From: UBA9926 sp018645765
GTDB taxonomy: Bacteria > Pseudomonadota > Gammaproteobacteria > Pseudomonadales > Azotimanducaceae
Direction: 5' to 3'
Assembly: GCA_949372755.1 (NCBI GenBank)
Contig: CASIBO010000010.1
Location: 1 to 64,000 of the forward strand
DNA: 64,000 nucleotides
Of this stretch, positions 1 through 9,428 are shown piece after piece. Position 1 is the stretch's first letter. Each line of letters starts with the position of its first letter. The notes beneath the pieces are model-generated. The model ran no database searches. It saw nothing but the letters and a program-made list of their open reading frames with translations, and was not told the DNA's origin. The position numbers and the translations under genes were made by a program.

Positions 1-37
1 CTACTGGGAGCTCGGAATGCGCGAATCAGGAAGTCCT

Positions 38-1171
38 ATGAACCGTCCAAAAGTCCTTATTGTTGATGATGTAGAAGAAAATCTGATTCTGTTGGCGTTT
101 GCCCTGAAGGCCTTCGATGTTGATATTGTGAAAGCCCATGACGGCTTCGAGGCGGAAACTTTATGCGCCGAGCACGAGTTTTTGTTGATTGTGCTGGATG
201 TTCACATGCCGGGTCGGACGGGTATCGAAGCCGCTGGGGCAATTCGTACTGAAACCCGCAACGGCTTAACGCCCATCATCTTCTTGACCGCAGACACGAC
301 AGCCTCTGATATTCCGAGGTCGGCCTATAGCATTGGCGCGGTTGACGTGATGTACAAGCCGCTTGAGGCCGCAAGGCTGCGGGCGAAGGTTCAGGTTTTT
401 CTGGACCTGTACTTGGAGCGAATGAAGGTCGTGGGACTGATGGCGCGTTTAGAATCCTCCCAAGCGCAGCTGATTGCGCAAGAAAAATATCAAGCGGTGT
501 CGTCGTTAATCGGGTCGATGTCTCACAATTTTAATAATCAGCTTTGTATTGCGGAAGGGTACGCAACGGCGCTGCTGGAAGACGCCGATGCAGCGACCAG
601 TGGGCCTCTTGTGAAAATTGTCGCAGCGATTGCCGGGTGCACTGAATTACTGGAGAAGATGCAGTCCTTCGCTGGGGTGAATCAGGTGGCCACTAGTGAG
701 TTAGCAACGGCGGATCGATTGATCTTAGATTTTGTGAAAGCCTTAGACGTGGTCACGCCAGCGTCGACTGCGTTGTCGACGGATATCGGGGTTGGCGTGA
801 ATGAGTTCGCGGTTGCGCCACAAGTGCTCCGTAAGATCTTTTTATCGATTGCTCAGTTTCTGGCAGAACAATTGGGTTCGAGCGCTGCGTCGCCTGCGGT
901 CGCTGTTTTTGGCCTCTCCGCAGACGGCGCGCTTTTGGTGAACATTCGATGCCGAGGGGTGACGATCCAGCCAATGGTACAAGCGGCGGTCATGGACTTT
1001 TTTAGCTCCAACGATGTTGTGGCGCAGCAACAAGGCATTGGTTTGGCTGCGGCAAAAAACATGACGCAGGAATTAGGCGGTCTGTTTACGCTCGATGGTC
1101 AGCCAGAATCCTTTGAAATTCATCTGCGCATTCCCTGGGTCTCGCTGAACCCTGAATCGCGCTCCGCTTGA
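38..1171 (+). CDS. Receiver domain fused to a histidine-kinase-like domain
   Basis: Cytoplasmic signalling protein of 377 residues. An N-terminal receiver domain (about 1-125) shows the acidic pair D10/D11, the phospho-acceptor D54 in VLDVHMPG, T84 and K107. After a helical linker comes a dimerisation-type motif SMSHNFNN with a possible phospho-His at 163, then an ATPase-like region. That region is degenerate: I see a GIGLAAAK G2-type box near the end, but no Asn-rich N box and no DxGxG box. It may bind a partner rather than phosphorylate it. The ATG at 38 is preferred over the one at 17 because AGGAAG lies at 28-33. It may be the downstream end of an operon that starts before the window. Confidence 0.8.
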   Translation: MNRPKVLIVDDVEENLILLAFALKAFDVDIVKAHDGFEAETLCAEHEFLLIVLDVHMPGRTGIEAAGAIRTETRNGLTPIIFLTADTTASDIPRSAYSIGAVDVMYKPLEAARLRAKVQVFLDLYLERMKVVGLMARLESSQAQLIAQEKYQAVSSLIGSMSHNFNNQLCIAEGYATALLEDADAATSGPLVKIVAAIAGCTELLEKMQSFAGVNQVATSELATADRLILDFVKALDVVTPASTALSTDIGVGVNEFAVAPQVLRKIFLSIAQFLAEQLGSSAASPAVAVFGLSADGALLVNIRCRGVTIQPMVQAAVMDFFSSNDVVAQQQGIGLAAAKNMTQELGGLFTLDGQPESFEIHLRIPWVSLNPESRSA

Positions 1172-1588
1172 TGTCCAGACCGCATAACCGGTTTCAGGTG
1201 ATTACGCCAGACACTGCCGATGCCTCAAGGTAGCTTGAAAAGACCGATTAGAAGCCTTATTGCGGCCGATTCGCTCAGGGTATCGCTGTCTGAACGTCGT
1301 TGCTGAACACAAATCCTATCGAAAACCCGCTGAGGGTGGCCTTATGAAGGCGCCTGCGATGAGGCCGAGTTTTGAGGGTTGCTCAAATCGTGCTCACAAG
1401 GCAGTCTTAACATAGCGCATAAGGCAAAACAGGATGGCGCCAATACCGGGAAAAAATAGCGGCTCTTGGTGCAAATTGAGCAGGTCGTTTGCATTGCGCG
1501 TGCAATCTCGTCCGAAACAAGGGTCAAATCGCCGTGGTGGGTTAGCGGCACGTATTATTCAGCAGGTAAAGACGTCAGGAGAGCATCC
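1172..1588. other. Intergenic stretch, 417 bp
   Basis: No convincing coding region, RNA gene or repeat seen. Short open frames on both strands lack protein-like composition and ribosome sites. Presumably holds the promoter of the membrane protein that starts at 1589. Confidence 0.4.
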
Positions 1589-2239
1589 ATGTCAGAAGCA
1601 ATATCAGAAGGGCTCGATGGTGGGCAGGTTGATGAAAAGCAGCAACAGCAAAAAAGAGATCTTGCGCGGCTTAAGATAGTTTTGTTTCAGCACGGTGCTG
1701 TGGCTACCGCAATCTTACTTTTATGGGGCAGTGCCGAGGCTTGGTCCCGCTCGAATGGGGGGTTGCTGATCGCGGCGATTGCAATCGCTAGTGGTTTCTT
1801 TGGGGGTACGGCGCTTGCTTTTTTATCCCACGAATGGGGACACTTCAGTGGCGCGCGACTGAGCGGCGCGGTGTCGCCCGTATTGAAAGAGCGTCAGTCT
1901 TTTTTTATGTTCAACTTTAAAACAGCTGTGAATTCTCGAGCCCAGTTTTTAGCTATGAGCCTGGGAGGTCCCATTGCGAACTGGTTGCTGGCTGCATTGG
2001 TATTCTTGGCACTGCCGGCTGGGTCTCTGGCGCACGCCGCATTGCTGGCAACGGTTGCTGGCGTGGCCGTAAATGTTTGTGTTTTTGAATTTCCGGTGAT
2101 CAGTCGGGTGAGTTATGGCGCGGATCCTGCGGAAACCGTCGCGCAGCGGTTAAACGAAACGGCGGATAATGGCCTAGGTCAAAACGTTGGTTTGATGGTT
2201 GGGATCGTCGTCTTCGCGGTTGTTGGTTTTGTAGGTTAG
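1589..2239 (+). CDS. Small M50-like (site-2 protease type) membrane protein
   Basis: Predicted 216-residue inner-membrane protein. A Gln/Lys-rich cytoplasmic head (1-30) is followed by hydrophobic segments at about 34-50, 58-80, 125-150 and 190-215. The second hydrophobic segment ends in HEWGH (H81, E82, H85), the HExxH zinc motif of membrane metalloproteases, and a later GGPIANWLLAAL matches the conserved GPxAN helix of M50 proteins. The third ligand region, normally NPxxDG, is not clear; FEFPVISRVSYGAD sits where it would be. It could therefore be an active small intramembrane protease or an inactive relative. The ATG at 1589 follows a CAGGAGAG ribosome site. A longer frame opens at 1466, but its first 41 residues look non-coding. 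Confidence 0.6.
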   Translation: MSEAISEGLDGGQVDEKQQQQKRDLARLKIVLFQHGAVATAILLLWGSAEAWSRSNGGLLIAAIAIASGFFGGTALAFLSHEWGHFSGARLSGAVSPVLKERQSFFMFNFKTAVNSRAQFLAMSLGGPIANWLLAALVFLALPAGSLAHAALLATVAGVAVNVCVFEFPVISRVSYGADPAETVAQRLNETADNGLGQNVGLMVGIVVFAVVGFVG

Positions 2240-2299
2240 CGCAGACTAATCGGTGTCAGTTGCGCTGATGCGTGACATTCAGCAATAAAGGAGTGCTTT

Positions 2300-3100
2300 G
2301 TGGATCAATTTAAAACAATCGAGGTTGTCCACCAAGACGGTGTTGATTGGCTGTGGTTAAACAGACCGGATGCTCTGAATGCGATTACGACCGAGATGGT
2401 CACAGAATTGCGGGCCTATTTTGATTCTCTCATGGAAAATCCAGATACCCGCGTGGTGGTAATGGGGGGGCGTGGGCGCGCTTTTTGCGCCGGGCTTGAT
2501 ATCAAAGCCGCCAGTGATCCCGAGAATGTTCGTCCGTTTGGCCAGGGGATGGGGTTCCAAGGTTATTTAGCAGAGGTCTACCTAAAAATGCGGCGGTGCC
2601 CTCAACCGATCGTCAGTATGTTACAGGGGCCGGCCTGCGGTGGCGGTTTTGCGTTTGCCTTAGCGTCAGATGTCCGGATCGCCGCGAGTAATGTGCGGAT
2701 GAACGCGGCCTTTATCAAACTCGGTTTGTCAGCTTGCGATATGGGAACGAGCTATTTCTTACCGCGTTTAGTGGGCACAACGGTGGCCGCGGAACTGATG
2801 CTCACCGGCCGATTTATAGAAGCCGACAGAGCGCTCGCGACAAATTTGGTGTCGCAAGTCGTGCCCGAAGCTGACCTGGTTGCCGCGGCGCAAGCCTTCG
2901 CGGATGACATGTTGTTGACCTCCCCGATGGGACTTCGACTCACGAAAGAAGGTTTAAACTTGGCGGTCGATGCAGCAAGCCTTGAAGCCGCCATCGCCAT
3001 AGAAAACCGCAACCAGTTGTTGTGTTCAAAAACGCAGGATGCCAAAGAAGGTATGCGCGCCTTTATTGAAAAGCGGCCACCGCAGTATACCGGGCGCTAG
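2300..3100 (+). CDS. Enoyl-CoA hydratase/isomerase family protein
   Basis: Crotonase-fold enzyme of 266 residues, the usual length. It acts on acyl-CoA thioesters, adding water to or isomerising a double bond, and should be a cytoplasmic trimer or hexamer. Family marks are the first oxyanion-hole segment AFCAGLDIKAA, the second segment GPACGGGFAFALASDVRIAA, and LGLSACDMGTSYFLPRLVG, which carries the catalytic acid region. The aspartate in the CDMG stretch is more typical of isomerase or miscellaneous subgroups than of the two-glutamate hydratases, so the exact reaction is open. GTG start at 2300 with AAAGGAG at 2287-2293. It is followed on the same strand by an SDR and two sulfatases, which suggests a catabolic set. 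Confidence 0.85.
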   Translation: MDQFKTIEVVHQDGVDWLWLNRPDALNAITTEMVTELRAYFDSLMENPDTRVVVMGGRGRAFCAGLDIKAASDPENVRPFGQGMGFQGYLAEVYLKMRRCPQPIVSMLQGPACGGGFAFALASDVRIAASNVRMNAAFIKLGLSACDMGTSYFLPRLVGTTVAAELMLTGRFIEADRALATNLVSQVVPEADLVAAAQAFADDMLLTSPMGLRLTKEGLNLAVDAASLEAAIAIENRNQLLCSKTQDAKEGMRAFIEKRPPQYTGR

Positions 3101-3368
3101 CGAGGCAAGGCTGCGCCCTCATTTGAATACAAAGGTTCACGTATGACGACCTTGCTCGGCCGCGCCAGTTGGGTTTCGATCGACAAAAGGGGGTGAAACC
3201 CAATCGGATCAGTAGATTATTGGTCTTGGACTGGGTCTTGAGGCGGTTCACGCTTGGGTGTTTAGGCCGAGCGAGACATCCTCTGTCCATCGAGGCGTCT
3301 TGAGCGCTTTGATTGGGGCGTCATCTCAAAACCATCATGAACCCGAATCGTTCTGAAGGAGCCACTTC

Positions 3369-4190
3369 ATGAATTTACGCTCAAAAACTGCACTGGTTAC
3401 CGGGGCAGGACAAGGTATTGGACGGGCAACCGCGCAGCGTTTAGCCCGAGCGGGCGCGAATCTGGTGATTCAAGATATTGATGAAGCCGCTTTGGCGGAG
3501 ACGACGCGTCAGCTAAAAACCTTTGAGGTTGACGTGCTGTCCTTGACGGGGGATTTGACCAAGGCGGATCTGCCAGAACAAGTGATTAAAGATTGCCTCG
3601 ATGCTTTTGGCGGTCTTGATATTATTATTAACAATGCGGGTTATATCTGGAATGGCGCCCTGCACAATCACTCTGAGGCGCAATGGCAAGCGATGCTTGA
3701 TATTCACGCAACGGTGCCCTTTAGAATCTTGAAGGCCTTTTCTGAGTGGTTGCGGCCCACCGCAAAAGCGGAAATACAAAGCAAGGGGTCCGCTTGCTGC
3801 CGCAAAGTCGTGAACGTTTCTTCCGTGAGTGGCACCCAAGGCAGCGCGACCCAGGTCGGGTACGCAGCCGGTAAAGCGGCGGTCATTGGCTTAACCAAGA
3901 CGCTGGCAAAAGAGTGGGGCCGGTATAATGTAACCGTTAATGCCGTGGCATTTGGGCATATCGAAACGCGGTTAACCCAAGGATATAGCGACTCGATTCC
4001 GGAGATTACAGTTGGCGATCAGCAGTTCCGGGTGGGTTTGTCGAACCAGCAAAGAAATGCCCTTGCGCAAACGGTGCCGCTGGGACGTGCGGGGACCATT
4101 GAGGAGGCGGCCGGCGCGATCTATTTGCTGACATTGCCGGAGTCCGATTATATTACCGGCGAAATTTTGACCTGTTCGGGCGGGGCTTGA
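3369..4190 (+). CDS. Short-chain dehydrogenase/reductase (SDR)
   Basis: NAD(P)-dependent oxidoreductase of 273 residues with a Rossmann fold. It shows TGAGQGIG for the cofactor, NNAG in beta-4, and the catalytic Ser-Tyr-Lys set in NVSSVSGTQGSATQVGYAAG followed by K. The C-terminus ends in the usual ITGEILTCSGG type of strand. The acidic residue in QDID after the second strand fits NAD preference (inference). Substrate unknown: a hydroxyacyl-CoA, a steroid-like alcohol or an alcohol released by the neighbouring sulfatases are all possible. AAGGAG precedes the ATG. An insertion around 125-140 (KAEIQSKGSACC) is slightly longer than the family norm. Confidence 0.85.
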   Translation: MNLRSKTALVTGAGQGIGRATAQRLARAGANLVIQDIDEAALAETTRQLKTFEVDVLSLTGDLTKADLPEQVIKDCLDAFGGLDIIINNAGYIWNGALHNHSEAQWQAMLDIHATVPFRILKAFSEWLRPTAKAEIQSKGSACCRKVVNVSSVSGTQGSATQVGYAAGKAAVIGLTKTLAKEWGRYNVTVNAVAFGHIETRLTQGYSDSIPEITVGDQQFRVGLSNQQRNALAQTVPLGRAGTIEEAAGAIYLLTLPESDYITGEILTCSGGA

Positions 4191-4320
4191 GGTCAGAGCG
4201 GACTCAGGTCATTGAGGCAATAACAGGCTTGGAATTTGATCCGGGGGCGATGCATCCCTTTGGCTCGCTCCAACTTTAGGGTATCTTGCTTGCTTGTTTA
4301 GGCGATTCTGGAGTGTACCC

Positions 4321-6024
4321 GTGACCGAACCTTTTAGACCTCGTGAGCAATCGCGCGGACCCAACGGGCAGCTCGCCCACGCCCAGCATCTTGCTCACAC
4401 CGACCGCTTGGCGGAAACGTTTTATGCGGTGGGGGATTCAGCTTGGTGTTATGTCGGTAATGGCTTGTCGAATCAAACGTTTATTCGCGGTCCCGAGGGC
4501 ATTATCGCCATCGATACCGGTGAGTGCCATGAAGAGATGGCGCAAGCGCTCGAAAAACTTCGGCAGCATACCGCTGAACCGATTGTTGCCTGTATCTACA
4601 GTCATTTTCATTATGTTGCCGGCACATCGGCGATTGTTAGCGAGCGTGGTGATGATGATTTTCCGATTTACGGTCATGACGGCATCGCGGCGAACTTGAC
4701 CCGATTTGGGGGTGAGGTTGGCCCCCGGGGTTCTCGAGGCATGGTGCATCAATTTGCCATGATGTTGCCAGAGGCCGGCGATGATGCCCGAGTGAATATT
4801 GGTCTAGGCCTGTTTTATCGTAATCCGAAACACGCGCCTTATACCGGTGGGCATATTCCGGCGACCCATACTTTTGGCGGGCATCATGAGGCCGTCATTG
4901 CGGGCCTTAAGGTGACCTTTCAGCCAGCGCCATCGGATGCAACCGATTCTGTAACGATTCATTTTCCGGAACTTGATTTGGCCGTGAACAATATTTTTTG
5001 GCCCACTTTATTTAATGTTTTCGCCATTCGCGGTGAAGAGTATCGTGATCCAAGAGTGCTGCTGACCGGGCTTGACCATCTGGCCGGACTAAAGGTTGAG
5101 CATCAAATTTGCGCCCACGGTCCGCCAATGTCGGGCCGCTCTGAGATACTCGCTGGCATACAGCGCTATCGCGATAGTATTCAATTCATCTGGGATCAAA
5201 CCGTGCGCTATGCGAACTTGGGGTTGAGTCTGGATGAGATAATTCACAAGATACAATTACCGGCTGTTTTCGAGACGGATTTTCACACGCAGCAGTTGTA
5301 TGGCGTTGTTGAGCATCACGTGCGTCAGGTCTATACCGGCCTGTTTGGGTGGTTCGATGAAGATCCAGGAAAACTGTTTCCGCTCGCGCCGGGTGAGCGT
5401 GCAACCAAGATGATCAACGCGTTTGGGGGGCGGGCAGCGATGCGAGGGGCCTTTGACGAGGCGCTTGCGGCGCAGGACTATCGGTGGGCCTTGGAGTTGG
5501 GTCAGCTGCTTGTGAGCGATCCTGCGGCTCAGGACGCGCAAGCAGATAAGGCGCGGCTGGCTGAGGGCTTACGCCAGGTCGCGTTCTGCTCGCCGGCGGC
5601 GAATATCCGCAATTGGTGTCTGACGCGTGCGCTTGAGCTTGAGGGTCATCTTGATTTGAGTCGATTTCGGATCCACCGTTTCCGTGAGCAAGAAGTGTTG
5701 TCAGGCCAAGGCGCGCGTTGGGTCCCCATCTTGCGAGTGCTGCTGGATGCAGAGGCTGCAACCGACTTTTACGGCAGTATTGGGTTCACCTTTGATGATG
5801 GGTCAAGTGCGGGCTTACTGATTCGTCATTCGGTTGCCGTGCCGGTGGCGGTCCAGGCGTGTGAGCTTCAGATCACCCTGGCGGTCTCAACCTGGGCAAA
5901 ACTATTGGCGGGTAAGATGTCATTGTCGGCCGTTCTGGCAGAGCACGGCAATTTGAGCGTTGATCAAACAAGGCAGGTTCAAGCACTGCTCGCTCTGTTT
6001 GATGTGCCGAGTTTTAGAGCGTGA
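4321..6024 (+). CDS. Metallo-beta-lactamase-fold alkylsulfatase-like protein
   Basis: A 567-residue protein with the architecture of SdsA1/YjcS-type alkylsulfatases: a metallo-beta-lactamase domain (about 30-310), a helical dimerisation domain (about 320-440) and an SCP2-like sterol-carrier fold (about 450-567). Such enzymes cleave sulfate from alkyl chains. The first metal motif reads SHFHYVAGT (H95, H97), so the Asp-His that normally follow are replaced by Tyr98-Val99 and part of the second zinc site is missing. NNIFWPTLFNVFAIRG and CAHGPPMSG correspond to later active-site loops. No signal peptide seen, unlike SdsA1. GTG start at 4321 preceded by GGAG at 4310-4313; an in-frame TTG at 4294 is less likely. 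Substrate is inferred; the altered site could mean a different reaction. Confidence 0.75.
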   Translation: MTEPFRPREQSRGPNGQLAHAQHLAHTDRLAETFYAVGDSAWCYVGNGLSNQTFIRGPEGIIAIDTGECHEEMAQALEKLRQHTAEPIVACIYSHFHYVAGTSAIVSERGDDDFPIYGHDGIAANLTRFGGEVGPRGSRGMVHQFAMMLPEAGDDARVNIGLGLFYRNPKHAPYTGGHIPATHTFGGHHEAVIAGLKVTFQPAPSDATDSVTIHFPELDLAVNNIFWPTLFNVFAIRGEEYRDPRVLLTGLDHLAGLKVEHQICAHGPPMSGRSEILAGIQRYRDSIQFIWDQTVRYANLGLSLDEIIHKIQLPAVFETDFHTQQLYGVVEHHVRQVYTGLFGWFDEDPGKLFPLAPGERATKMINAFGGRAAMRGAFDEALAAQDYRWALELGQLLVSDPAAQDAQADKARLAEGLRQVAFCSPAANIRNWCLTRALELEGHLDLSRFRIHRFREQEVLSGQGARWVPILRVLLDAEAATDFYGSIGFTFDDGSSAGLLIRHSVAVPVAVQACELQITLAVSTWAKLLAGKMSLSAVLAEHGNLSVDQTRQVQALLALFDVPSFRA

Positions 6025-6192
6025 TGGACGGCCGCCTGAATCCGATCAAGGCGTGGGGTCGCGAATATTTAGCAATACTGAGGCTGCGATAGCGATCGCA
6101 ATATCGTTGCAGTACGATCTTGTCAGGATCATTTGGGCATTGATTCAGGCCGAGGGGCTCCGAGTTAGCGCAACGTATAATAGGCAAAAACC

Positions 6193-8520
6193 ATGACAGC
6201 AAAACAGAATCCACCGTTCGCAGGCAACATCGAGCGTTTGTTTGAAGACGCAACGCCCCAGCGCTTAAAGCTCTCTCAGCCCGCGCAGGGCAAGCCCAAT
6301 GTTGTCATCGTCATGCTGGACGATGTGGGCTTTGGTAGCGTTGAAACCTTTGGCGGTCCCATTCCAGCGCCTGGCGTTGACCGAATCGCCGCCGAAGGCC
6401 TCAAGTTCAATCAGTTTCACACGACGGCCCTATGCTCGCCGACGCGGGCGGCTCTGCTGACCGGACGGAATCACCATAGTGTCCATATGGGCGGCATTAC
6501 GGAGATTGCGAATAGTTTTCCCGCGTATGACAGTGCGATTCCCAAGGAGAGTGCGACCTTGGCTGAGATTCTCAAGCAAAATGGCTACTCTACCGGCTGT
6601 TTTGGGAAGTGGCATCTCACGCCAAGTTGGGAGCAAAACCCTGCCGGGCCCTTTGATCGCTGGCCGACAGGGCAAGGCTTTGAACGCTTTTACGGGATTT
6701 TGGGGGCGGAGGCCAGTCATTGGGAGCCGCCGGTTTATGATCAAACGACGCCCATTGAGCCGCACCTCGACCAGCCGGGGTACCACCTAACGGAAGATCT
6801 GGCTGATCAAGCCATTCATTGGATTCAGCAACAAAAAGCGGCAGCGCCCGATCGTCCTTTCTTTTGCTATTTTGCGCCCGCGGCCGTACATGCGCCCCAT
6901 CATGTTGATGAATCATGGGTTACGCCCTTTAAGGGTCAATTCGATGGTGGATGGGATGCCTTACGGCAAGCGATCTTCGACAAGCAGTTGGCGGCTGGGG
7001 TTATTCCGCCCGGTACGCGCCTAACCGATCGGCCGGAGGAAGTGCCCAGCTGGTCCGAGTACCCAGACCGCTACAAACCGGTTGCAAGCCGGTTGATGGA
7101 AGTTTTTGCGGGCTTCTTGGCCCATACCGATGCCCAGGTCGACCGAGTCTTTCAGACCCTCGTTGATCTGGGTGAGTTCGATAATACCTTGGTAATTTAT
7201 CTAACCGGGGATAACGGTGCCTCAGCGGAGGGCACGATTCATGGTGCTTGGAGCGCGCCGTCATTCCAAAATGGCGTCCATGAAGACCCCGAGTGGCTGC
7301 TGGAACATATGGCGGATTTTGGGACCGATCGTTGTGAAAACCATTTTAATGTCGGTTGGGCCTGGGCGCTGGATGCCCCCTTTCAGTGGATGAAGCAGGT
7401 TGCATCGCATTTCGGTGGCACGCGAAACGCGTTGGCGGTGTCTTGGCCAAAAGGTATGGGTGCGGCCGCGGGTGAACTGCGCGATCAATTTCATCATGTG
7501 ATTGATTTGATGCCGACGGTGCTGGATGTCGTTGGGGTTGAGGCGCCGGCGGTCGTGAACGGTGTTGATCAAATGCCGATTCACGGGACCAGCATGCGTT
7601 ATTGCTTTACCGAGCCCGCAGCAGAAAGTCGGCGGCAAACGCAATACTTTGAAATATTAGGCAATCGCGCCATTTATCACGATGGTTGGATCGCCAGCTG
7701 TTTTCATGGGCGCCTGCCCTGGATTCGGTTTGCGGGGTTCAAGTTTGATGGGCCCGAGGAAGTTTGGGAGTTGTACAATATTGCGGAAGATTTTTCGCAG
7801 TCCAATGATCTAGCGGACGTGTATCCGGAACGACTCGCTGCGCTCAAAGCGTTGTTTGATTCCGAAGCCGAGGCCATGGAGGTCTATCCGTTGCGAGATG
7901 CGTCGGCGCGGCGTGGCGGTGAGTATGCCGTGCCGCATTCCTTGGAGGGTCATGATCGTATTGTTTACAACCGTCATCATGTTCGAATGCCTGAGCATTC
8001 GGTGCTGAATTTAAAGAATGTCTCGCATCAAATATCAGCCAAGGTTGTACTTGATGACCCATGCAGCCAAGGGGTGATCGCGTGCCAGGGCGGCAATATG
8101 GCAGGCTGGAGCCTGTATCTCGATCAGACGGGCTGTCCAACCTATCTATACAACTGGTTTGGGCATGAATTGACGTTTGTTGCGTCAACAATCCCTTTGG
8201 ACGCCGGTGCATTTGAGATTACCCTGACCTATCATCATGACGGCGGCTTTGGCGCCGGTGGCGAGGCGGTGCTCGGTGTTAACGGCTTGACGGTCGCGTC
8301 GCATCGAATCCCCAGAACGGTTCCGGTGATTTATTCGATGAGCGGTGAAACCTTCGATGTTGGCCGCGATACCGGTTCTCCCGTCGGACCTTATCCGCAT
8401 AACTTTGCGTTCACCGGTACGATTGAGTCGGTGACGCTCGAGCGGTTGAGTCAGGCTAGTGAGGCAACCAAAAAGGCCGAGCGCAAAGGACAGTTTCAAG
8501 CGAGCTTGAGCAGTCAGTAG
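6193..8520 (+). CDS. Arylsulfatase-type sulfatase (formylglycine class)
   Basis: A 775-residue enzyme of the alkaline-phosphatase superfamily. It carries metal ligands in MLDDVGFG (D43, D44), and C81 in CSPTRAALLTGR, the CxPxR motif whose Cys is converted to formylglycine. GNHH-type and GKWHLTP segments and a late DNGA pocket (LTGDNGAS) complete the core; the last 180 residues form a beta-rich extension. Length and layout match large AtsA-like enzymes. No export signal is visible, so it is probably cytoplasmic. Maturation needs a formylglycine-generating enzyme or an anaerobic maturase, neither of which is in this window. It lies 168 bp after the alkylsulfatase-like gene on the same strand; the two may share sulfated organic substrates. 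Confidence 0.88.
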   Translation: MTAKQNPPFAGNIERLFEDATPQRLKLSQPAQGKPNVVIVMLDDVGFGSVETFGGPIPAPGVDRIAAEGLKFNQFHTTALCSPTRAALLTGRNHHSVHMGGITEIANSFPAYDSAIPKESATLAEILKQNGYSTGCFGKWHLTPSWEQNPAGPFDRWPTGQGFERFYGILGAEASHWEPPVYDQTTPIEPHLDQPGYHLTEDLADQAIHWIQQQKAAAPDRPFFCYFAPAAVHAPHHVDESWVTPFKGQFDGGWDALRQAIFDKQLAAGVIPPGTRLTDRPEEVPSWSEYPDRYKPVASRLMEVFAGFLAHTDAQVDRVFQTLVDLGEFDNTLVIYLTGDNGASAEGTIHGAWSAPSFQNGVHEDPEWLLEHMADFGTDRCENHFNVGWAWALDAPFQWMKQVASHFGGTRNALAVSWPKGMGAAAGELRDQFHHVIDLMPTVLDVVGVEAPAVVNGVDQMPIHGTSMRYCFTEPAAESRRQTQYFEILGNRAIYHDGWIASCFHGRLPWIRFAGFKFDGPEEVWELYNIAEDFSQSNDLADVYPERLAALKALFDSEAEAMEVYPLRDASARRGGEYAVPHSLEGHDRIVYNRHHVRMPEHSVLNLKNVSHQISAKVVLDDPCSQGVIACQGGNMAGWSLYLDQTGCPTYLYNWFGHELTFVASTIPLDAGAFEITLTYHHDGGFGAGGEAVLGVNGLTVASHRIPRTVPVIYSMSGETFDVGRDTGSPVGPYPHNFAFTGTIESVTLERLSQASEATKKAERKGQFQASLSSQ

Positions 8521-8767
8521 CGCGCGGAGTGCGCGTCAACCAGATCCATCGATGCCGGCTGCGTCTCCCTATCACGCCATCGTTTTAGCGAATTGGCATC
8601 GCCGCCGCCTCAGTGATCCTGACCGAATGCGTCATCGCTTTGGGGATGGCGCGGTTCAGGCGAGTCAAGTCGGCGCAATCCTGTGTGGCGTTTGGTCATA
8701 AAACCGTCTCGGCCCTCGGGCTCGGAGACCAACTTGCCAGGAACCGCGCTCGTCCCGCATCGGGTGA

Positions 8768-9418
8768 CTAGGTGTGCCGGAGGATCTCACCATCATTCAT
8801 GAAAATGATTTCTTCCGCGATATTGGTGCCAAGATCGGCAATGCGTTCGATGTTTGATGAAATCGTTAGATGTGACACGGCCTCTGTTGTGATGCTCGGA
8901 TTGTCGGTCATGGCTTTGATTAAGTCACGGTACGTCAGAGCGTGGAAGGCATCGACCTCGTTATCCATTTCCAGCACGGCGCGCGCAGCTTGGGTGTCTT
9001 TGTCGAGCAGTGCAGTAAGCGCCTGTGCGACCATCTTCAGACTACTGGGGCCCATCCACTCAAAGTGTAGGTCAACCGGTATTCGAGGCCGGTCATACAA
9101 AAACTCAATCCTTGCGCCAATGTTAACCGCTTGATCTGCGATCCGTTCCAAATCGTTGTTCACCTTGAGCACCACAATCAAAAAGCGCAGGTCGGTTGCA
9201 ACGGGTTGGTGTAGCGCGATAATTTTTAAACAGTTCTGCTCGATCGAGATTTCCATCTCGTTGATGCGTTTTTCGTTCTCCCCAATGCGGGCAACTTTTT
9301 CCAGATCAAAACTGCCGATAGCATCGATGGCGCATTGCACTGAATCGATGACCAGTTCGCCAAGGCTGGATAATTGAGATTCGAGCTCAGTCAGATCGCG
9401 GGCTAAATGTGTTTTCAA
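8768..9418 (-). CDS. phoU: Phosphate uptake regulator PhoU
   Basis: A 216-residue, all-helical protein of two PhoU repeats. It shows the metal-binding type ExxxD patterns in each half (for example VNNDLERIADQAVNIGAR and SSNIERIADLGTNIAEEI). PhoU links the PstSCAB transporter to the PhoR sensor and dampens Pho signalling when phosphate is plentiful. The open frame extends upstream to 9505, into pstB, but the TTG at 9418 is the better start: it is preceded by AGGAG seven bases upstream and gives a standard N-terminus. That places it 10 bp after the pstB stop, last in pstSCAB-phoU. Confidence 0.95.
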   Translation of the reverse strand: MKTHLARDLTELESQLSSLGELVIDSVQCAIDAIGSFDLEKVARIGENEKRINEMEISIEQNCLKIIALHQPVATDLRFLIVVLKVNNDLERIADQAVNIGARIEFLYDRPRIPVDLHFEWMGPSSLKMVAQALTALLDKDTQAARAVLEMDNEVDAFHALTYRDLIKAMTDNPSITTEAVSHLTISSNIERIADLGTNIAEEIIFMNDGEILRHT

Positions 9419-9428
9419 GGGTGAACTC

